From NCBI RefSeq assembly GCF_904846175.1, contig NZ_CAJGZM010000001.1, forward strand, positions 372,001 through 436,000: a stretch of 64,000 bases of DNA, read 5' to 3'. The notes beneath the pieces are model-generated. The model had not been told where the DNA came from. It saw only the letters and a list, made by a program, of their open reading frames with translations, and did not search any database. Both the position numbers and the translations under genes were made by a program. The DNA is from Psychrobacter immobilis (GTDB lineage: Bacteria; Pseudomonadota; Gammaproteobacteria; Pseudomonadales; Moraxellaceae). This document shows positions 1-9,800 of this stretch, one piece after another. Every line of letters begins with the position of its first letter. The first letter of the stretch is position 1.

Positions 1-747
1 TAATAATAAAGCCAATAGCCATTGCCAGATACCAATTTGCTGCACGGTAGCAGGAAACAGGAGCAGGACGAGTACGCCAGCCAATAGCAACCACCCACTA
101 CTCAATATTCCTTGAAAGGGCGTCAGCTGCTGCGCCATCGGTTTGGCCTTGGCATGCTCAATCTCACCGCCATAAGGCAATAGCGCCAGTAAGTTAATAC
201 ATAATAAGCGTGAGGCGGTATGACCAATAATCAGCGCCACAATAGCCACCGATAGTGGCATGGCAGTCAGTAAACTGATTTTGATAAGTAACGCGCATAC
301 CAACCCTAGTACACCATAAGTTCCTAAACGTGAGTCTTTCATAATGGTTAAAGTACGCTCGCGGGTCAGACCACCGCCTAAACCATCGCAACTATCAGCA
401 AGTCCATCTTCATGGAAAGCGCCAGTGAGCCTAATCCCAAAAGCGGTACTTATCACTGCTGCTACCAAGGGCGTAAATAAGATACTGCCTAGCCAAAATA
501 CGCCAGCGCAGAGCAGCCCAATCAATAAACCTACTCCAGGAAAATGACGGCTGCTCTGGTGCAACCACTGCGGATCATAATTGACAAATTGCGGTACGGG
601 CAAGCGCGTCAAAAACTGTACCGCCACCAATAATAGACGCCATTCATGCTTTATAAATTGACCAACCCTTGGTTTAGACGATGATTGCTGTGGCGGCTCT
701 AGTTGATTTAATGGGTTTTTTGATGGCTTTTTTGATAATTGTGACAT
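1..747 (-). CDS. cobS: Adenosylcobinamide-GDP ribazoletransferase (cobalamin synthase), 3' end cut by window edge
   Basis: This frame is open from an ATG at 747 to the window edge (249 codons, no stop), so the C-terminus is missing. CobS is an integral membrane enzyme that joins adenosylcobinamide-GDP and alpha-ribazole in the last steps of cobalamin synthesis. The family signature is clear: an FHEDGLADSCDGLGGG stretch followed by RERTLTIMKDSRLGTYG, then several hydrophobic membrane segments. The first 35 or so residues are a polar, Ser/Pro/Lys-rich extension ahead of the usual start region. The start codon overlaps the cobT stop by one base (TAATG), so the two are probably translationally coupled. 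Assignment is secure; only the end of the gene is unseen. Confidence 0.93.
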   Translation of the reverse strand, partial: MSQLSKKPSKNPLNQLEPPQQSSSKPRVGQFIKHEWRLLLVAVQFLTRLPVPQFVNYDPQWLHQSSRHFPGVGLLIGLLCAGVFWLGSILFTPLVAAVISTAFGIRLTGAFHEDGLADSCDGLGGGLTRERTLTIMKDSRLGTYGVLGLVCALLIKISLLTAMPLSVAIVALIIGHTASRLLCINLLALLPYGGEIEHAKAKPMAQQLTPFQGILSSGWLLLAGVLVLLLFPATVQQIGIWQWLLALLL

Positions 748-1799
748 TAGCTATTTTGTCCACTGATACCGGCATCATTAAAACTTGCCATCTCATTTAT
801 AATGGCACAAGCTGACTGTAATAGTGGATACGCCAGTGCTGCACCGCTGCCCTCGCCTAGGCGCATACCCATATTAAGTAATGGCTCAGCATTAAGAAGC
901 TTTAATAAATGCGCATGCCCTGGTTCAACCGAGTGATGGGCAAAGATAGCATATTGAGCAACACCGGGCGCTAGACGCTCAGCCGCCAACAACGCGCTAC
1001 TGGCAATAAAGCCATCAATCAATAAAATACGCCGCTCACTAGCAGCTTGAATCAGTGCCCCTGCCATCATAGCAATCTCAAGCCCGCCTAATGCTGCAAG
1101 TACATCGAGCGGCGCTTGCGCTTCACTATGCCGCGCTAATACTTGCGTTAAAATACTTGCCTTGTGTTGTAATCCTGCATCGTCAAGACCGGTGCCGCGA
1201 CCGATGCAATCATTAATCGGTATATCGCCCAACCTTGCCAGCAATAAACTGGCAGCGGACGTATTACCGATGCCCATCTCCCCAACAATCAGTAGATTGC
1301 CTGCCATGTTCTTAACCACGTTCATGCCGTTCTCTAAGGCAGCTAAGCATTCTGCTGTAGTCATCGCAGGCTCAGTTAGCGCATCACGGCTACCGTGACG
1401 GACTTTATAATTGAGCAATTGAGCATTAGGTGCAAAGTCAGCGTCGACACCAGCATCGACTACTTTCAGATCAATGTTATGCTGACGCGCTAAGACATTA
1501 ATGGCAGCGCCGCCTTGCAAGAAGTTGTAAACCATTTGCGCAGTAACTGCACTTGGGAACGCGGATGTACCATGCTTGGTTAGACCATGGTCGGCGGCAA
1601 ATACTCGAATTTGAGGCTGATTAATATGCGGCGCGGTCGTACCTTGAATCATACCCAACTGCACAGCAAGCATCTCTAAGCGTCCAAGGGCGCCAAGCGG
1701 CTTGGTCTTTTGATCGATGATTTGCTGCAACTGCTGACGCAGCTCGTTATTTTCTATATTTGCAATCGTAGGAGCTATAAATGTCTTCAAGGAAACCAC
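747..1799 (-). CDS. cobT: Nicotinate-nucleotide--dimethylbenzimidazole phosphoribosyltransferase
   Basis: CobT makes alpha-ribazole-5'-phosphate from nicotinate mononucleotide and 5,6-dimethylbenzimidazole, supplying the lower ligand of cobalamin. The 350-residue length is typical. Visible family motifs are GEMGIGNTSAAS (residues 173-184), GRGTGLDD (about 200) and LGEGSGAALAYPLL, in which Glu316 corresponds to the catalytic glutamate near 317 of the Salmonella enzyme. It lies directly upstream of cobS in one transcription unit. The start is uncertain: the first codon is GTG without a good ribosome site, while a TTG three codons later (1790) follows a GGTGG. No cobalamin riboswitch is evident in the short region upstream, which instead holds a terminator of the preceding gene. 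Confidence 0.95.
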   Translation of the reverse strand: MVSLKTFIAPTIANIENNELRQQLQQIIDQKTKPLGALGRLEMLAVQLGMIQGTTAPHINQPQIRVFAADHGLTKHGTSAFPSAVTAQMVYNFLQGGAAINVLARQHNIDLKVVDAGVDADFAPNAQLLNYKVRHGSRDALTEPAMTTAECLAALENGMNVVKNMAGNLLIVGEMGIGNTSAASLLLARLGDIPINDCIGRGTGLDDAGLQHKASILTQVLARHSEAQAPLDVLAALGGLEIAMMAGALIQAASERRILLIDGFIASSALLAAERLAPGVAQYAIFAHHSVEPGHAHLLKLLNAEPLLNMGMRLGEGSGAALAYPLLQSACAIINEMASFNDAGISGQNS

Positions 1800-1820
1800 C
1801 GTAATTTTTATACAGATAAA

Positions 1821-1850
1821 ACAAAACCCACATATTAGAGCGTGGGTTTT
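1821..1850 (-). terminator. Rho-independent terminator between the 140-aa gene and cobT
   Basis: A perfect 9-bp inverted repeat (AAAACCCAC at 1823-1831, GTGGGTTTT at 1842-1850) is followed on the minus strand by a T-rich run. It lies after the 1938-2360 gene and before cobT, so cobTS probably has its own promoter in the remaining gap or depends on readthrough. Confidence 0.65.
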
Positions 1851-1937
1851 ACCATTCTTTGAGCGCTTTTTTACTTTAAAGTAGCGGCTATGAATTCAAA
1901 TAATGCTTAGCTATGTACTCACAACCACAGCTTAAAT

Positions 1938-2360
1938 TTACTCTGCCAAGAGTTTTGCTAGCAACTCATTTATCTCGACTTTAAACTCTCTGTCTTCGAT
2001 TTTATTAGCGCTGATTTTAGCATTCTCTAGGTTTTTGATGGCAGCATCGGTTTGACCCAATTCGATTTGCAGCTCAGCCATAGAAAAAGCAATCGATGAC
2101 AAATGGTCTTTTGAATTAATCGCCGCGGCTTTATCTAACGCCTTTTGATAGATAACCAGCGCTTCATCCAAATCCTCGGTAAAGTCAGCCAGTGTCTCCC
2201 ACTGTTCAGGATGGTCTTTATCGCTTTTTTCATTTTCGATGCAAAGATCTTTTAACTGTGCATATAGAGCATCAAAGGTTTTTTGATCATTTTTACTGTC
2301 CGCTTCTAGCAGTTTTTCTGCTAAAACATATATGGATTTATATATTTTGGTATTAATCAT
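1938..2360 (-). CDS. Hypothetical helical protein, possibly TPR-like (140 aa)
   Basis: I do not recognise this protein. The start at 2360 is chosen because AAGG lies 10-12 bases upstream of the ATG; a longer reading from 2438 has no such signal. The product is acidic and predicted largely helical. Its second half (EDLDEALVIYQKALDKAAAI, then SSIAFSMAELQIELGQTDAAIKNLENAK) has the spacing of small and large residues expected of about two tetratricopeptide-type helix pairs, so a protein-binding role is a reasonable guess. It is flanked by terminators on both sides and is probably monocistronic. No signal peptide or membrane segment is seen. Confidence 0.7.
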   Translation of the reverse strand: MINTKIYKSIYVLAEKLLEADSKNDQKTFDALYAQLKDLCIENEKSDKDHPEQWETLADFTEDLDEALVIYQKALDKAAAINSKDHLSSIAFSMAELQIELGQTDAAIKNLENAKISANKIEDREFKVEINELLAKLLAE

Positions 2361-2440
2361 AATGGGTGACCTTGTTTGGTTGCGCGTCAAATATGTTAGA
2401 TGGTGTTGATTATAGACTAATTTGTATAAATAGCTCATAG

Positions 2441-2472
2441 AAAAGGGCGTGATATCACATCACACCCTTTTA
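2441..2472 (-). terminator. Terminator after the RidA-family gene
   Basis: An inverted repeat of about 12 bp with G-T pairs (AAAAGGGCGTGA / TCACACCCTTTT) lies 54 bases beyond the RidA stop codon on the minus strand and ends in T-rich sequence. Confidence 0.55.
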
Positions 2473-2525
2473 CTCTATCTCGCTATCAACCTAAGCACCT
2501 AGTATAGCTAATTAAATAGAAGTAT

Positions 2526-2864
2526 TTATTCAGCAGCGATAACGGTAATCTCGACCAATAACTCAGGACGGGCCAGCGCAGACTCACCACAAGCTCGCGC
2601 TGGTGGCTGGACGCCTTCGAACCATTTATCCCACACTTCATTCATCGCGGCAAAATCTGACATGCTTTTTAGCCAAACGGTTGCTGATAGAAGCTTTGAT
2701 TTATCGCTGCCCACTTCCTCTAACAGTGCTTGTATTTTCTCTAAACACGTCAAGGTTTGGGCTTTGATATCATCTTCGCCATTACCCACTTGACCAGATA
2801 GATAGATAGTCTGATTATGAATCACAATTTGACTCATACGTTGATTACTATGGAGCTTTTGCAT
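2526..2864 (-). CDS. RidA/YjgF/UK114-family enamine/imine deaminase
   Basis: The 112-residue product carries the family core: VIHNQTIYLSGQVG near the N-terminus and ESALARPELLVEITVIAA at the C-terminus, where the arginine of ARPELLVE is the residue that binds the substrate carboxylate in active Rid proteins. Such proteins hydrolyse reactive enamine and imine intermediates to keto acids plus ammonia. The ATG at 2864 follows AAGGA. The gene lies 94 bases downstream of a DadA-like oxidase on the same strand; that enzyme produces imines from amino acids, so the two probably act in sequence. It appears to belong to a subgroup other than housekeeping RidA because the N-terminal motif (NQRMSQIV) differs. 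Confidence 0.88.
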   Translation of the reverse strand: MQKLHSNQRMSQIVIHNQTIYLSGQVGNGEDDIKAQTLTCLEKIQALLEEVGSDKSKLLSATVWLKSMSDFAAMNEVWDKWFEGVQPPARACGESALARPELLVEITVIAAE

Positions 2865-2958
2865 GGATTATTATCCTTAATTTTTTAATGCTCTTAAAGA
2901 CATGAGCTTTCAAATATATAAACGGCTCATGTTTTATTAAACAGCGCTTAACAAGAAC

Positions 2959-4206
2959 TTAGCGAGAAAAACGCTCTGCACTAAAGGGCTTAATATCGAC
3001 TAATAACGGCTTGTCATGAATCATCTCTTCGACCAGACGACCTGTCATTGGCCCCAAGGTGAAACCCTGATGGCTATGACCAAAGGCAAACCATAATTTA
3101 TCATGCTGAGGCGCATGACCGATGACTGGCTTCATGTCAGGCATACAAGGACGTGAGCCTGCCCATGCTTCACTCTCAACGGCATCTTCTAGCGGGAGAA
3201 TTTTGCGCGCAAGTTTTAATACGGTATTTAATTGACCAAAGTTCTTTGGCGCATCCATCGTGGTCATCTCAGCACCGGTGGTAATGCGGATACCTTGTTG
3301 CATTGGCCCCATCACGAAGCCTTTATCCATATCAAACATACTATGATGAATGGTATTTTTTTCATTCACTTTAAAGTGCTGATGATAGCCGCGCATCGGG
3401 AACAACGGCAAATCATAACCAAGTGGTTTGATTAAATCATTAGACCAAGGTCCAGCGGCAATGACTAACTTGTCACTGTAATAAGTGTCATTGTCGGTAA
3501 TGACTTTCCAGCCACCTTCCTCTTGCACAATTTCATTTACGCCGCTTTCTTTAATGATACCGCCCATTTCTTGAAAGTTTTTTGCGTATGATTTAACCAA
3601 TAAGCTTGGGTTTGACACCTGCCAAGAGTTGAGCCAATGAATCGCGCCTACGAACTCGTCAAAATTGGCACTAGGCTCCATTACTTTTAATTCATCTACT
3701 GTCAATACATTGTGCTCAACGCCCTGATTGCGTGCATCAATAGCGGCAGCAATGGCTTCTTTAAAAGTCTCTTCAGAGCGATGCAGCTGCAACCAACCAT
3801 CACGCGTAATCAATTCATCAGCACCAGAAGCTTCAATCATGGTTTGGTGCTCACTGGTACAATGCTCAATCAGCGTCTGCCACTCGGCTTCTATTTTTTT
3901 GACCGAGGCTGGCGTAGAGTATTTCCAGTACTGCAATAGCGCCTGATGATAGCGCAAGATTGCTGGAATACGATAGCGAATATCGGTGCCTTGATTCGGC
4001 AGTACGCGTATCATTTCAGATAGATGACGTGGAAACGGATGGGTATGAATCGCCTCGCGTTGAATCAAACCGGCATTGCCGTATGAAGTCTCAGAGCCCG
4101 GTAGTTTTTTGTCCAAAAGTAAAACTTGAGCGTTATTTTTTTGTAGATGCCAAGCAACTGAGGTGCCGACCATACCTGCACCGATAACGATCACTTCATA
4201 GCGCAT
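2959..4206 (-). CDS. FAD-dependent D-amino-acid dehydrogenase/oxidase (DadA-like, DAO family)
   Basis: The 415-residue protein begins with a dinucleotide-binding fold (VIVIGAGMVGTSVAWHLQ, with an acidic/basic turn LLLDKKLPG) and the conserved SYGNAGLIQ that follows in DadA-like flavoenzymes. Near the C-terminus GSRPCMPDMKPVIGHAP and FGHSHQGFTLGPMTG close the FAD site. Members oxidise D-amino acids or related amines to imines, usually feeding electrons to the membrane. The exact substrate cannot be told from sequence; it could be D-amino acids, hydroxyproline or another secondary amine. An AAGGA lies upstream of the ATG. The RidA-family gene follows, consistent with imine handling. Confidence 0.85.
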   Translation of the reverse strand: MRYEVIVIGAGMVGTSVAWHLQKNNAQVLLLDKKLPGSETSYGNAGLIQREAIHTHPFPRHLSEMIRVLPNQGTDIRYRIPAILRYHQALLQYWKYSTPASVKKIEAEWQTLIEHCTSEHQTMIEASGADELITRDGWLQLHRSEETFKEAIAAAIDARNQGVEHNVLTVDELKVMEPSANFDEFVGAIHWLNSWQVSNPSLLVKSYAKNFQEMGGIIKESGVNEIVQEEGGWKVITDNDTYYSDKLVIAAGPWSNDLIKPLGYDLPLFPMRGYHQHFKVNEKNTIHHSMFDMDKGFVMGPMQQGIRITTGAEMTTMDAPKNFGQLNTVLKLARKILPLEDAVESEAWAGSRPCMPDMKPVIGHAPQHDKLWFAFGHSHQGFTLGPMTGRLVEEMIHDKPLLVDIKPFSAERFSR

Positions 4207-4434
4207 AAAATGTCCTTTTTTAAGATCTTAATACAGAATATCAAATATGAGAAATAACAGATAAGGGAGTAATAGTAACGCATTGCGCGCCAGATTAAAC
4301 CCTTATGATATAAATATTTTTTCTATTCAATACTTTTGGTTATGCGTTTAAGTGGAAGGTATTTTTGATAGGAATAATGAAGATGTGATTAATAAAAAAC
4401 GCATGTTTTGAATAAATAAAATATCATGAATCAA

Positions 4435-6603
4435 TCACCACCAAATCGGATCCTCACTCTCTAGCGTTTCTAAAAAACTTTTGCTGGTCTCGACCGTCAG
4501 CTTATCAGGAGGCAGCTCAGCGATAAACCGTGACGGCTTATCAAAATATCCTGAATAGCTTGAAAAATAATCGGGCGCAGTTAAAAACAATCTACTTTTA
4601 GCACGGCTACAAGCGACATAAAAAAGCTTACGTTCTTCTTCTAACTCTTCAAAATCACTGAGTGAGCGATAGTGCGGCGTCATACCATCGACGAGAGAAT
4701 TGACAAACACCACTGGCCATTCAAGGCCTTTGGCACTATGAATGGTCGAGATAGTTACCTTATCTTTATCGTCATCTTCTGGTTTATCCGTAGTCGCCAC
4801 TGAATCATTAGGCGGATCGAGGGCAAGATTTTCTAAGAACTTATCGAGACTGTCGTACTCTGTCGCTAGGTTTTTTAACACACGGAAATCTTCACTGCGT
4901 TCGCGCCAATTCTCTTCAATCGTTTTTAAAACTGGAATATAAAACTCGAGAATCAGTTCAATCACCATTTCGACCGATTCTGCCTGACTGGCTTTAATTA
5001 AAGTCGCGTGCAATGACTTAAGATGAGGGCTTTTTTTCGCAAATGACGGTGCTAATAAAGGCTCGAAAGTGTTGTTATTCAGATTTCTATCGGCATTAAT
5101 TGCTTGGGTCAAGCGCGTCGCCGTCACCGCCCCCACCCCTTTAAACAAGGTCAAAATACGGTGCCATGCAATCGTATCATTCGGGTTATAGAGTATTTTG
5201 ACAAATGCTAAGACGTCTTTGATATGGCGTCTTTCAATAAAGCGGATACCGCCTACGACAATAAATGGAATATTGCGCTCCATAAATTCAAGCTGAACGT
5301 AGTTAGATTGAAAGGACGTTCGGCACAAGACGGCAAAATCTTGATAATCATAGTCCGGTTTTAATTCAATGATTTTGTCGGCAATATATTTTGCCTCTTT
5401 CGTTTCGTCACTGAGACGGCGAAAGACCGGCTTTGTGCCTTCTATTGACACGCCGGAGTACAGCTGCTTTTGATAACCTAAAGTGATTTGAGCCGATAAA
5501 GCATTGATATAATCTAAAACTGCTGGCGTACTGCGATAATTTTGCTCTAGCTTAATCAGTTTTGCTTCAGGATAACTTTCACCAAACAATAAGATATTTT
5601 CATAATTGGCGCCGCGAAAAGCATAGATGCTTTGGTTATCATCACCAACCACCATCAGCGACACTGACGCAGGCGCACAGATAAGGTCGATCAGCTCTTT
5701 CTGCGGGATATTGGTGTCTTGATATTCATCGACCATGATATAACGATGTTGCTTTTGTAGTAGCTGTCGAAAGGTGTCATTGTGCTTTAGATGCCGTACC
5801 ACTTGGCTGATGATGTCATCGAAATCGTATAAATGATTGGCGCGTTTATATTCATGAAAGTCGACGGCCAATTGCTCAATAATTGGAATATGCACGGCGA
5901 TATCAGGATAACTGCTTTCGATTAAATCGCGAATATGAATACGACGGTTTCTAGAGGTTGAAAAGATATTTTGCAACGTTTTTTTGCGCGGAAATGCCTG
6001 ATTGGTTATTTTGGTCGGATACTTCTTTTCTTTATGAATCAAATCAATAGCATCTTCGCTGTCACCGGTATCTAAAATAGTAAAGCGCGGGTTGATACCA
6101 AGCAGTCCAGAATATTGGCGTAATAACATGTTGCAAAAAGAGTGAAAAGTGCCGCTAGTGATATCGTTTAGCGCCTTGCCATTTATGTGGTCATTGTTTA
6201 ACAGACGGCTTGCCAGTAAAGTTCTAGCCCGACTTTTAATCTCATTAGCCGCTTTACGGGTAAAGGTTAATAGCAAAATCTCTTTTGGCGCTACTCCGTT
6301 TTCTATCAGATAGCTGGTTCTATAAGTCAACGTTTTGGTTTTGCCAGAACCCGCACCGGCGATGACCAGCACCTTGCCTTCAGTTGTGGTCGCAGCCAAT
6401 AGCTGATTGGGGTTCAGCTCACTGGCGTAATCCACTTGCAAACCTAAATCACTGGCGAGCCTTTGCTCTAATATTTCAGTATCCACATTTATCAAATTGG
6501 CCTCGAGCTTTTTAATCGCCTGCTCAAGCCGCCTAAGCTTGGGTTTCATATCAATGAAATTTTGCGGATAATTATAATGGTGGGTAGCAAAAATGGTGGT
6601 CAT
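4435..6603 (-). CDS. UvrD/Rep-family (superfamily 1A) ATP-dependent DNA helicase
   Basis: All main SF1 helicase motifs are visible: LLAATTTEG with the Q-motif region, Walker A AGAGSGKT, motif II VDEYQDTN, motif III VVGDDNQSIYAFRGAN, LEQNYRS, motif V TISTIHSAKGLEWPVVFV and motif VI EEERKLFYVACSRAK. The ATG at 6603 is preferred because GAGGG lies 12 bases upstream; a TTG three codons earlier is too close to it. The product is 722 aa. An N-terminal segment of about 60 residues rich in charged helix precedes the helicase core. Motif VI reads YVACSRAK rather than the YVAMTRAK usual in UvrD, so this is a side branch of the family and not UvrD itself. It probably acts in DNA repair or fork maintenance. 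Confidence 0.9.
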   Translation of the reverse strand: MTTIFATHHYNYPQNFIDMKPKLRRLEQAIKKLEANLINVDTEILEQRLASDLGLQVDYASELNPNQLLAATTTEGKVLVIAGAGSGKTKTLTYRTSYLIENGVAPKEILLLTFTRKAANEIKSRARTLLASRLLNNDHINGKALNDITSGTFHSFCNMLLRQYSGLLGINPRFTILDTGDSEDAIDLIHKEKKYPTKITNQAFPRKKTLQNIFSTSRNRRIHIRDLIESSYPDIAVHIPIIEQLAVDFHEYKRANHLYDFDDIISQVVRHLKHNDTFRQLLQKQHRYIMVDEYQDTNIPQKELIDLICAPASVSLMVVGDDNQSIYAFRGANYENILLFGESYPEAKLIKLEQNYRSTPAVLDYINALSAQITLGYQKQLYSGVSIEGTKPVFRRLSDETKEAKYIADKIIELKPDYDYQDFAVLCRTSFQSNYVQLEFMERNIPFIVVGGIRFIERRHIKDVLAFVKILYNPNDTIAWHRILTLFKGVGAVTATRLTQAINADRNLNNNTFEPLLAPSFAKKSPHLKSLHATLIKASQAESVEMVIELILEFYIPVLKTIEENWRERSEDFRVLKNLATEYDSLDKFLENLALDPPNDSVATTDKPEDDDKDKVTISTIHSAKGLEWPVVFVNSLVDGMTPHYRSLSDFEELEEERKLFYVACSRAKSRLFLTAPDYFSSYSGYFDKPSRFIAELPPDKLTVETSKSFLETLESEDPIWW

Positions 6604-6839
6604 TATTAACAATTGCCCTCGGTATGGTTTGTCGTGCTATCTATTGATAACAGCGCAGCAGCGTAAATCATCATTTATAGTTAATAGCTTATCATAATAG
6701 GCAAAGCTCTGAGCTTCGTTGATAACGAGGATTGATATTAAATGATGATATTAAGTATTGTTATTGACTATAAAAATTGAAACAGTAAGCGCAACAACCT
6801 CACCCATTTTGACTGAAATTTGCTACAATACGCCCAATT

Positions 6840-6869
6840 TTGAGTTACTATTTTACTAAGCTTTATAAT
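6840..6869 (+). promoter_or_regulatory. Likely sigma-70 promoter of ychF
   Basis: TTGAGT (6840-6845), an 18-base spacer and a consensus TATAAT (6864-6869) lie 56 bases upstream of the ychF ATG. The rest of the 6604-6924 gap, which is shared with the divergent helicase gene, shows no other clear element. Confidence 0.5.
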
Positions 6870-6924
6870 GACTAATCACCAAGTCTTATACAGGCTGATT
6901 TTATTAATATAATGAGAGCATGTT

Positions 6925-8016
6925 ATGGGTTTTAATTGCGGCATTGTCGGTCTACCAAACGTGGGTAAATCCACCCTGTTTAACGCCTTGACCAAAGCGG
7001 GTATCGCCGCTGAAAACTTTCCCTTTTGTACCAAAGATCCCAATACAGGTATCGTACCTGTGCCAGATCCACGCCTGAAAAAACTGGCTGATATCGTCAA
7101 GCCTGAGCGCGTATTACCAACGACCATGGAGTTTGTTGATATCGCAGGTTTGGTTGCTGGTGCCTCAAAAGGCGAAGGTATGGGTAACCAATTCTTAGCC
7201 AATATCCGTGAGACCGATGCGATCGCCCACGTGGTACGCTGCTTTGATGATGACAATGTCGTCCACGTTGACGGTCGTGTCAGCCCTATTGATGATATCG
7301 AAACCATCAATACCGAATTGGCCTTGGCCGATTTGGAAGCCGTTGAGCGCGCTATCCACAACTTAAGCAAAAAAGCCAAAGGCGGTGATAAAGACGCGAG
7401 CGCCATGCTTGATATTTTCAAAAAAATCGAGCCATTATTAGCGGAAGGTCAGGCCGCTCGCGGTGCCAATCTAGACAAAGACGAACAAAAACTCATCAGA
7501 AGTTATGGTCTTATTACCCTAAAACCAACCATGTATATCGCTAACGTTGCTGAAGACGGTTTTGAAAATAATCCATATTTAGATGCAGTCCGTAACTATG
7601 CCACTGGCGAAGACTCTATTGTCATTGCCTTATGTAACCAAATCGAATCTGAAATTGCTCAGCTTGATGAAGATGACAAAAAAGATTTCCTAGCTGAAAT
7701 GGATATGGAAGAAGCGGGCCTTGACCAAGTGATTCGCGGTGGTTATGATTTGCTTGATATGCAAACTTACTTCACTGCAGGCGTTAAAGAAGTTCGCGCT
7801 TGGACAGTCGCTGTTGGCGCAACCGCTCCTGAAGCCGCTGGTGTGATTCATACCGACTTTGAACGTGGTTTTATCCGCGCTGAAGTGATTGCTTATGATG
7901 ACTTTATCGAATACAACGGTGAAAAAGGCGCTGCAGCAGCTGGTAAATCACGCTTAGAAGGCAAAACCTATATCGTGCAAGATGGCGACGTGATGCATTT
8001 CCGCTTTAACGTTTAA
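6925..8016 (+). CDS. ychF: Redox-regulated ATPase/GTPase YchF (Obg family)
   Basis: The 363-residue length and start [23 protein letters not shown] are diagnostic of YchF, a universally conserved, ribosome-associated P-loop ATPase. The P-loop is at residues 9-17, the G3 motif appears as [19 protein letters not shown], and the C-terminal TGS-like domain ends with [14 protein letters not shown]. An ATG at 6925 follows a GAGAG. The gene stands alone, with a strong terminator 58 bases after the stop. Confidence 0.97.
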   Translation: MGFNCGIVGLPNVGKSTLFNALTKAGIAAENFPFCTKDPNTGIVPVPDPRLKKLADIVKPERVLPTTMEFVDIAGLVAGASKGEGMGNQFLANIRETDAIAHVVRCFDDDNVVHVDGRVSPIDDIETINTELALADLEAVERAIHNLSKKAKGGDKDASAMLDIFKKIEPLLAEGQAARGANLDKDEQKLIRSYGLITLKPTMYIANVAEDGFENNPYLDAVRNYATGEDSIVIALCNQIESEIAQLDEDDKKDFLAEMDMEEAGLDQVIRGGYDLLDMQTYFTAGVKEVRAWTVAVGATAPEAAGVIHTDFERGFIRAEVIAYDDFIEYNGEKGAAAAGKSRLEGKTYIVQDGDVMHFRFNV

Positions 8017-8073
8017 CTTTTTACATTAACTAGCGTATTGCGTGTTTACACAGTCTTAGTAGAGAACAACCAA

Positions 8074-8101
8074 AAGCCAGCCTCGTTGCTGGCTTTTTTT
8101 A
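8074..8101 (+). terminator. Rho-independent terminator of ychF
   Basis: AAGCCAGC (8074-8081) and GCTGGCTT (8088-8095) form a perfect 8-bp stem with a 6-base loop, followed by a run of T. Confidence 0.9.
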
Positions 8102-8185
8102 TTATAATAAAGGAAGAGCATTGGGATAACTAACCCCACCAAAGCAACAATAAAATAAAATGATAAAAATAATGGACTATAAACT

Positions 8186-9622
8186 ATGACTGCTTCTGTT
8201 AATCAAGTACTTAATCCCAGTGACCATTGGGCAAAGCTATTTAGCGCCCAACGTTTAGGTAGTAATAAAAAAGCCCCTGCGCAAGACAGCGCACGTTCCT
8301 CCTTTCATAAAGATTACGACAGGCTGGTGTTTTCACACTCCTTTCGTCAGTTGAATCAAAAAACCCAAGTCCATCCCCTGACCAATCAGCTAGGCATTCA
8401 TACCCGCTTAACGCATTCGCTAGAAGTTTCTTGTATTGGGCGCTCTTTGGGCATCATGGCGTCAGAAAAGCTGCATGATAAATTAGATGGCGGTTTACCA
8501 AATGGTGTCGCGCCCGCTGATGTCGGCGTCATTGTCCAAGCCGCATGCCTTGCGCATGATATCGGCAACCCGCCGTTTGGTCATGCCGGAGAGTACGCCA
8601 TTCGTGACTGGTTTATGCATCCTGACCGTCAAAAAGTTTTGCAAAATCTAAACAGTAATGAGCAGTTAGACTTGCTCGCTTATGAAGGTAATGCGCAGGG
8701 ATTTCGCATCCTTGCCCGCAATGAGCATCATCCTGATATGGGTGGTATGCGCCTAACCTGTGCCACTTTGGGCGCGTTTATGAAATACCCTTGGCTTGCG
8801 ACCCATAGCAATGGTGTTTATCAAGACAGCTCTATTTATCAAGGCGGTCCCACCACTAGCATGCAAAAATTTGGCTGCTTTTATAGTGAGGCGGCGCAAT
8901 TAGAAGAGCTAGCAGCACGTTTACATCTCCCGCGCTCCGAGCAGCACGATGGCTTTGCTCGTCATCCACTGGCTTATTTATTAGAAGCGGCAGACGATAT
9001 CTGCTATGCGTTGATAGACTTAGAGGATGGTATCAATTTGAATATGCTAACCTATACGGAGGTAGCAGCTATTTTTTATGAGTTGATTGGCGAGCACCCT
9101 AATCATCTCAATCTACCAACGCAAGTGTCAGTTAGGCAGCATTTGGCATCGCTGCGAGCACGGGCAATGATGCGTTTGGTCAATGCAGTCACCGATGCCT
9201 TTGTAGCCAACAGGGACGCTTTGCTGGCAGGGACGCTACATGGCAGCCTATTTACCCATTGTGATGCAACCGTACAAAGCGGCATCAACCAAGCTAAGCA
9301 ATTGGCGCGTGAAAAGATATTCAACCACCCAAGCAAAGTACGGATGGAGCTGATGGCCAATCAATGTCTTCAGCGCCTGCTCGATGCTTTTATGCCATTG
9401 GCTTGGGTAAATGAGACCAGCACTTCGATGACTCAAATGTCCTTTGAGCAGCAGCGTTTGCTAAAATTACTACAGCCGCATCTTGATGAGCATCGTCGTG
9501 TCCTAGCTGATAACACATATGATAATATGCTTAATGTCTTAGACTTTATCACTGGTATGAATGACCATGAAGCGTATCGATTGGCGCAAGAGCTACAAGG
9601 ACATTGGGGCACCATTGTCTAA
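8186..9622 (+). CDS. dgt: Deoxyguanosinetriphosphate triphosphohydrolase (dGTPase, HD superfamily)
   Basis: This 478-residue protein has the HD-domain metal ligands of dGTPases: RLTHSLEVS with His77, then CLAHDIGNPPFGHAGE with His124-Asp125, and a later EAADDICYALIDLEDG. The opening SSFHKDYDRLVFSHSFRQLNQKTQV is characteristic of the family. The enzyme hydrolyses dGTP to deoxyguanosine and triphosphate, affecting nucleotide pools. The ribosome site is weak (ATG at 8186 after AAACT), but the N-terminal context fits known relatives. Confidence 0.92.
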   Translation: MTASVNQVLNPSDHWAKLFSAQRLGSNKKAPAQDSARSSFHKDYDRLVFSHSFRQLNQKTQVHPLTNQLGIHTRLTHSLEVSCIGRSLGIMASEKLHDKLDGGLPNGVAPADVGVIVQAACLAHDIGNPPFGHAGEYAIRDWFMHPDRQKVLQNLNSNEQLDLLAYEGNAQGFRILARNEHHPDMGGMRLTCATLGAFMKYPWLATHSNGVYQDSSIYQGGPTTSMQKFGCFYSEAAQLEELAARLHLPRSEQHDGFARHPLAYLLEAADDICYALIDLEDGINLNMLTYTEVAAIFYELIGEHPNHLNLPTQVSVRQHLASLRARAMMRLVNAVTDAFVANRDALLAGTLHGSLFTHCDATVQSGINQAKQLAREKIFNHPSKVRMELMANQCLQRLLDAFMPLAWVNETSTSMTQMSFEQQRLLKLLQPHLDEHRRVLADNTYDNMLNVLDFITGMNDHEAYRLAQELQGHWGTIV

Positions 9623-9800
9623 GCAGTAAGTTTTAAATCAATAGGTTTTAAATTAATAGCTTTAAAACTCAGTCTAGAAGCAATTTAAAACCGAGCCAAA
9701 CCTCAGTTTAAGAAAACCATCAACGATAATCATCTATTTTATTCGTATTTTCACAATGAAATGAGTATGATAGACATCTATCAGGTAATTTTGAAATATT

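Noticed and set aside
344..547. Plus-strand frame at the left edge
   Set aside because: It lies opposite cobS, whose minus-strand frame has the full family signature.
1800..1937. Possible cobalamin riboswitch upstream of cobT
   Set aside because: The gap is only 138 bases, is mostly filled by a simple terminator hairpin, and shows no B12-box-like sequence.
6876..7421. 181-codon minus-strand frame opposite ychF
   Set aside because: It overlaps the P-loop region of ychF, has low-quality composition and is clearly a shadow.
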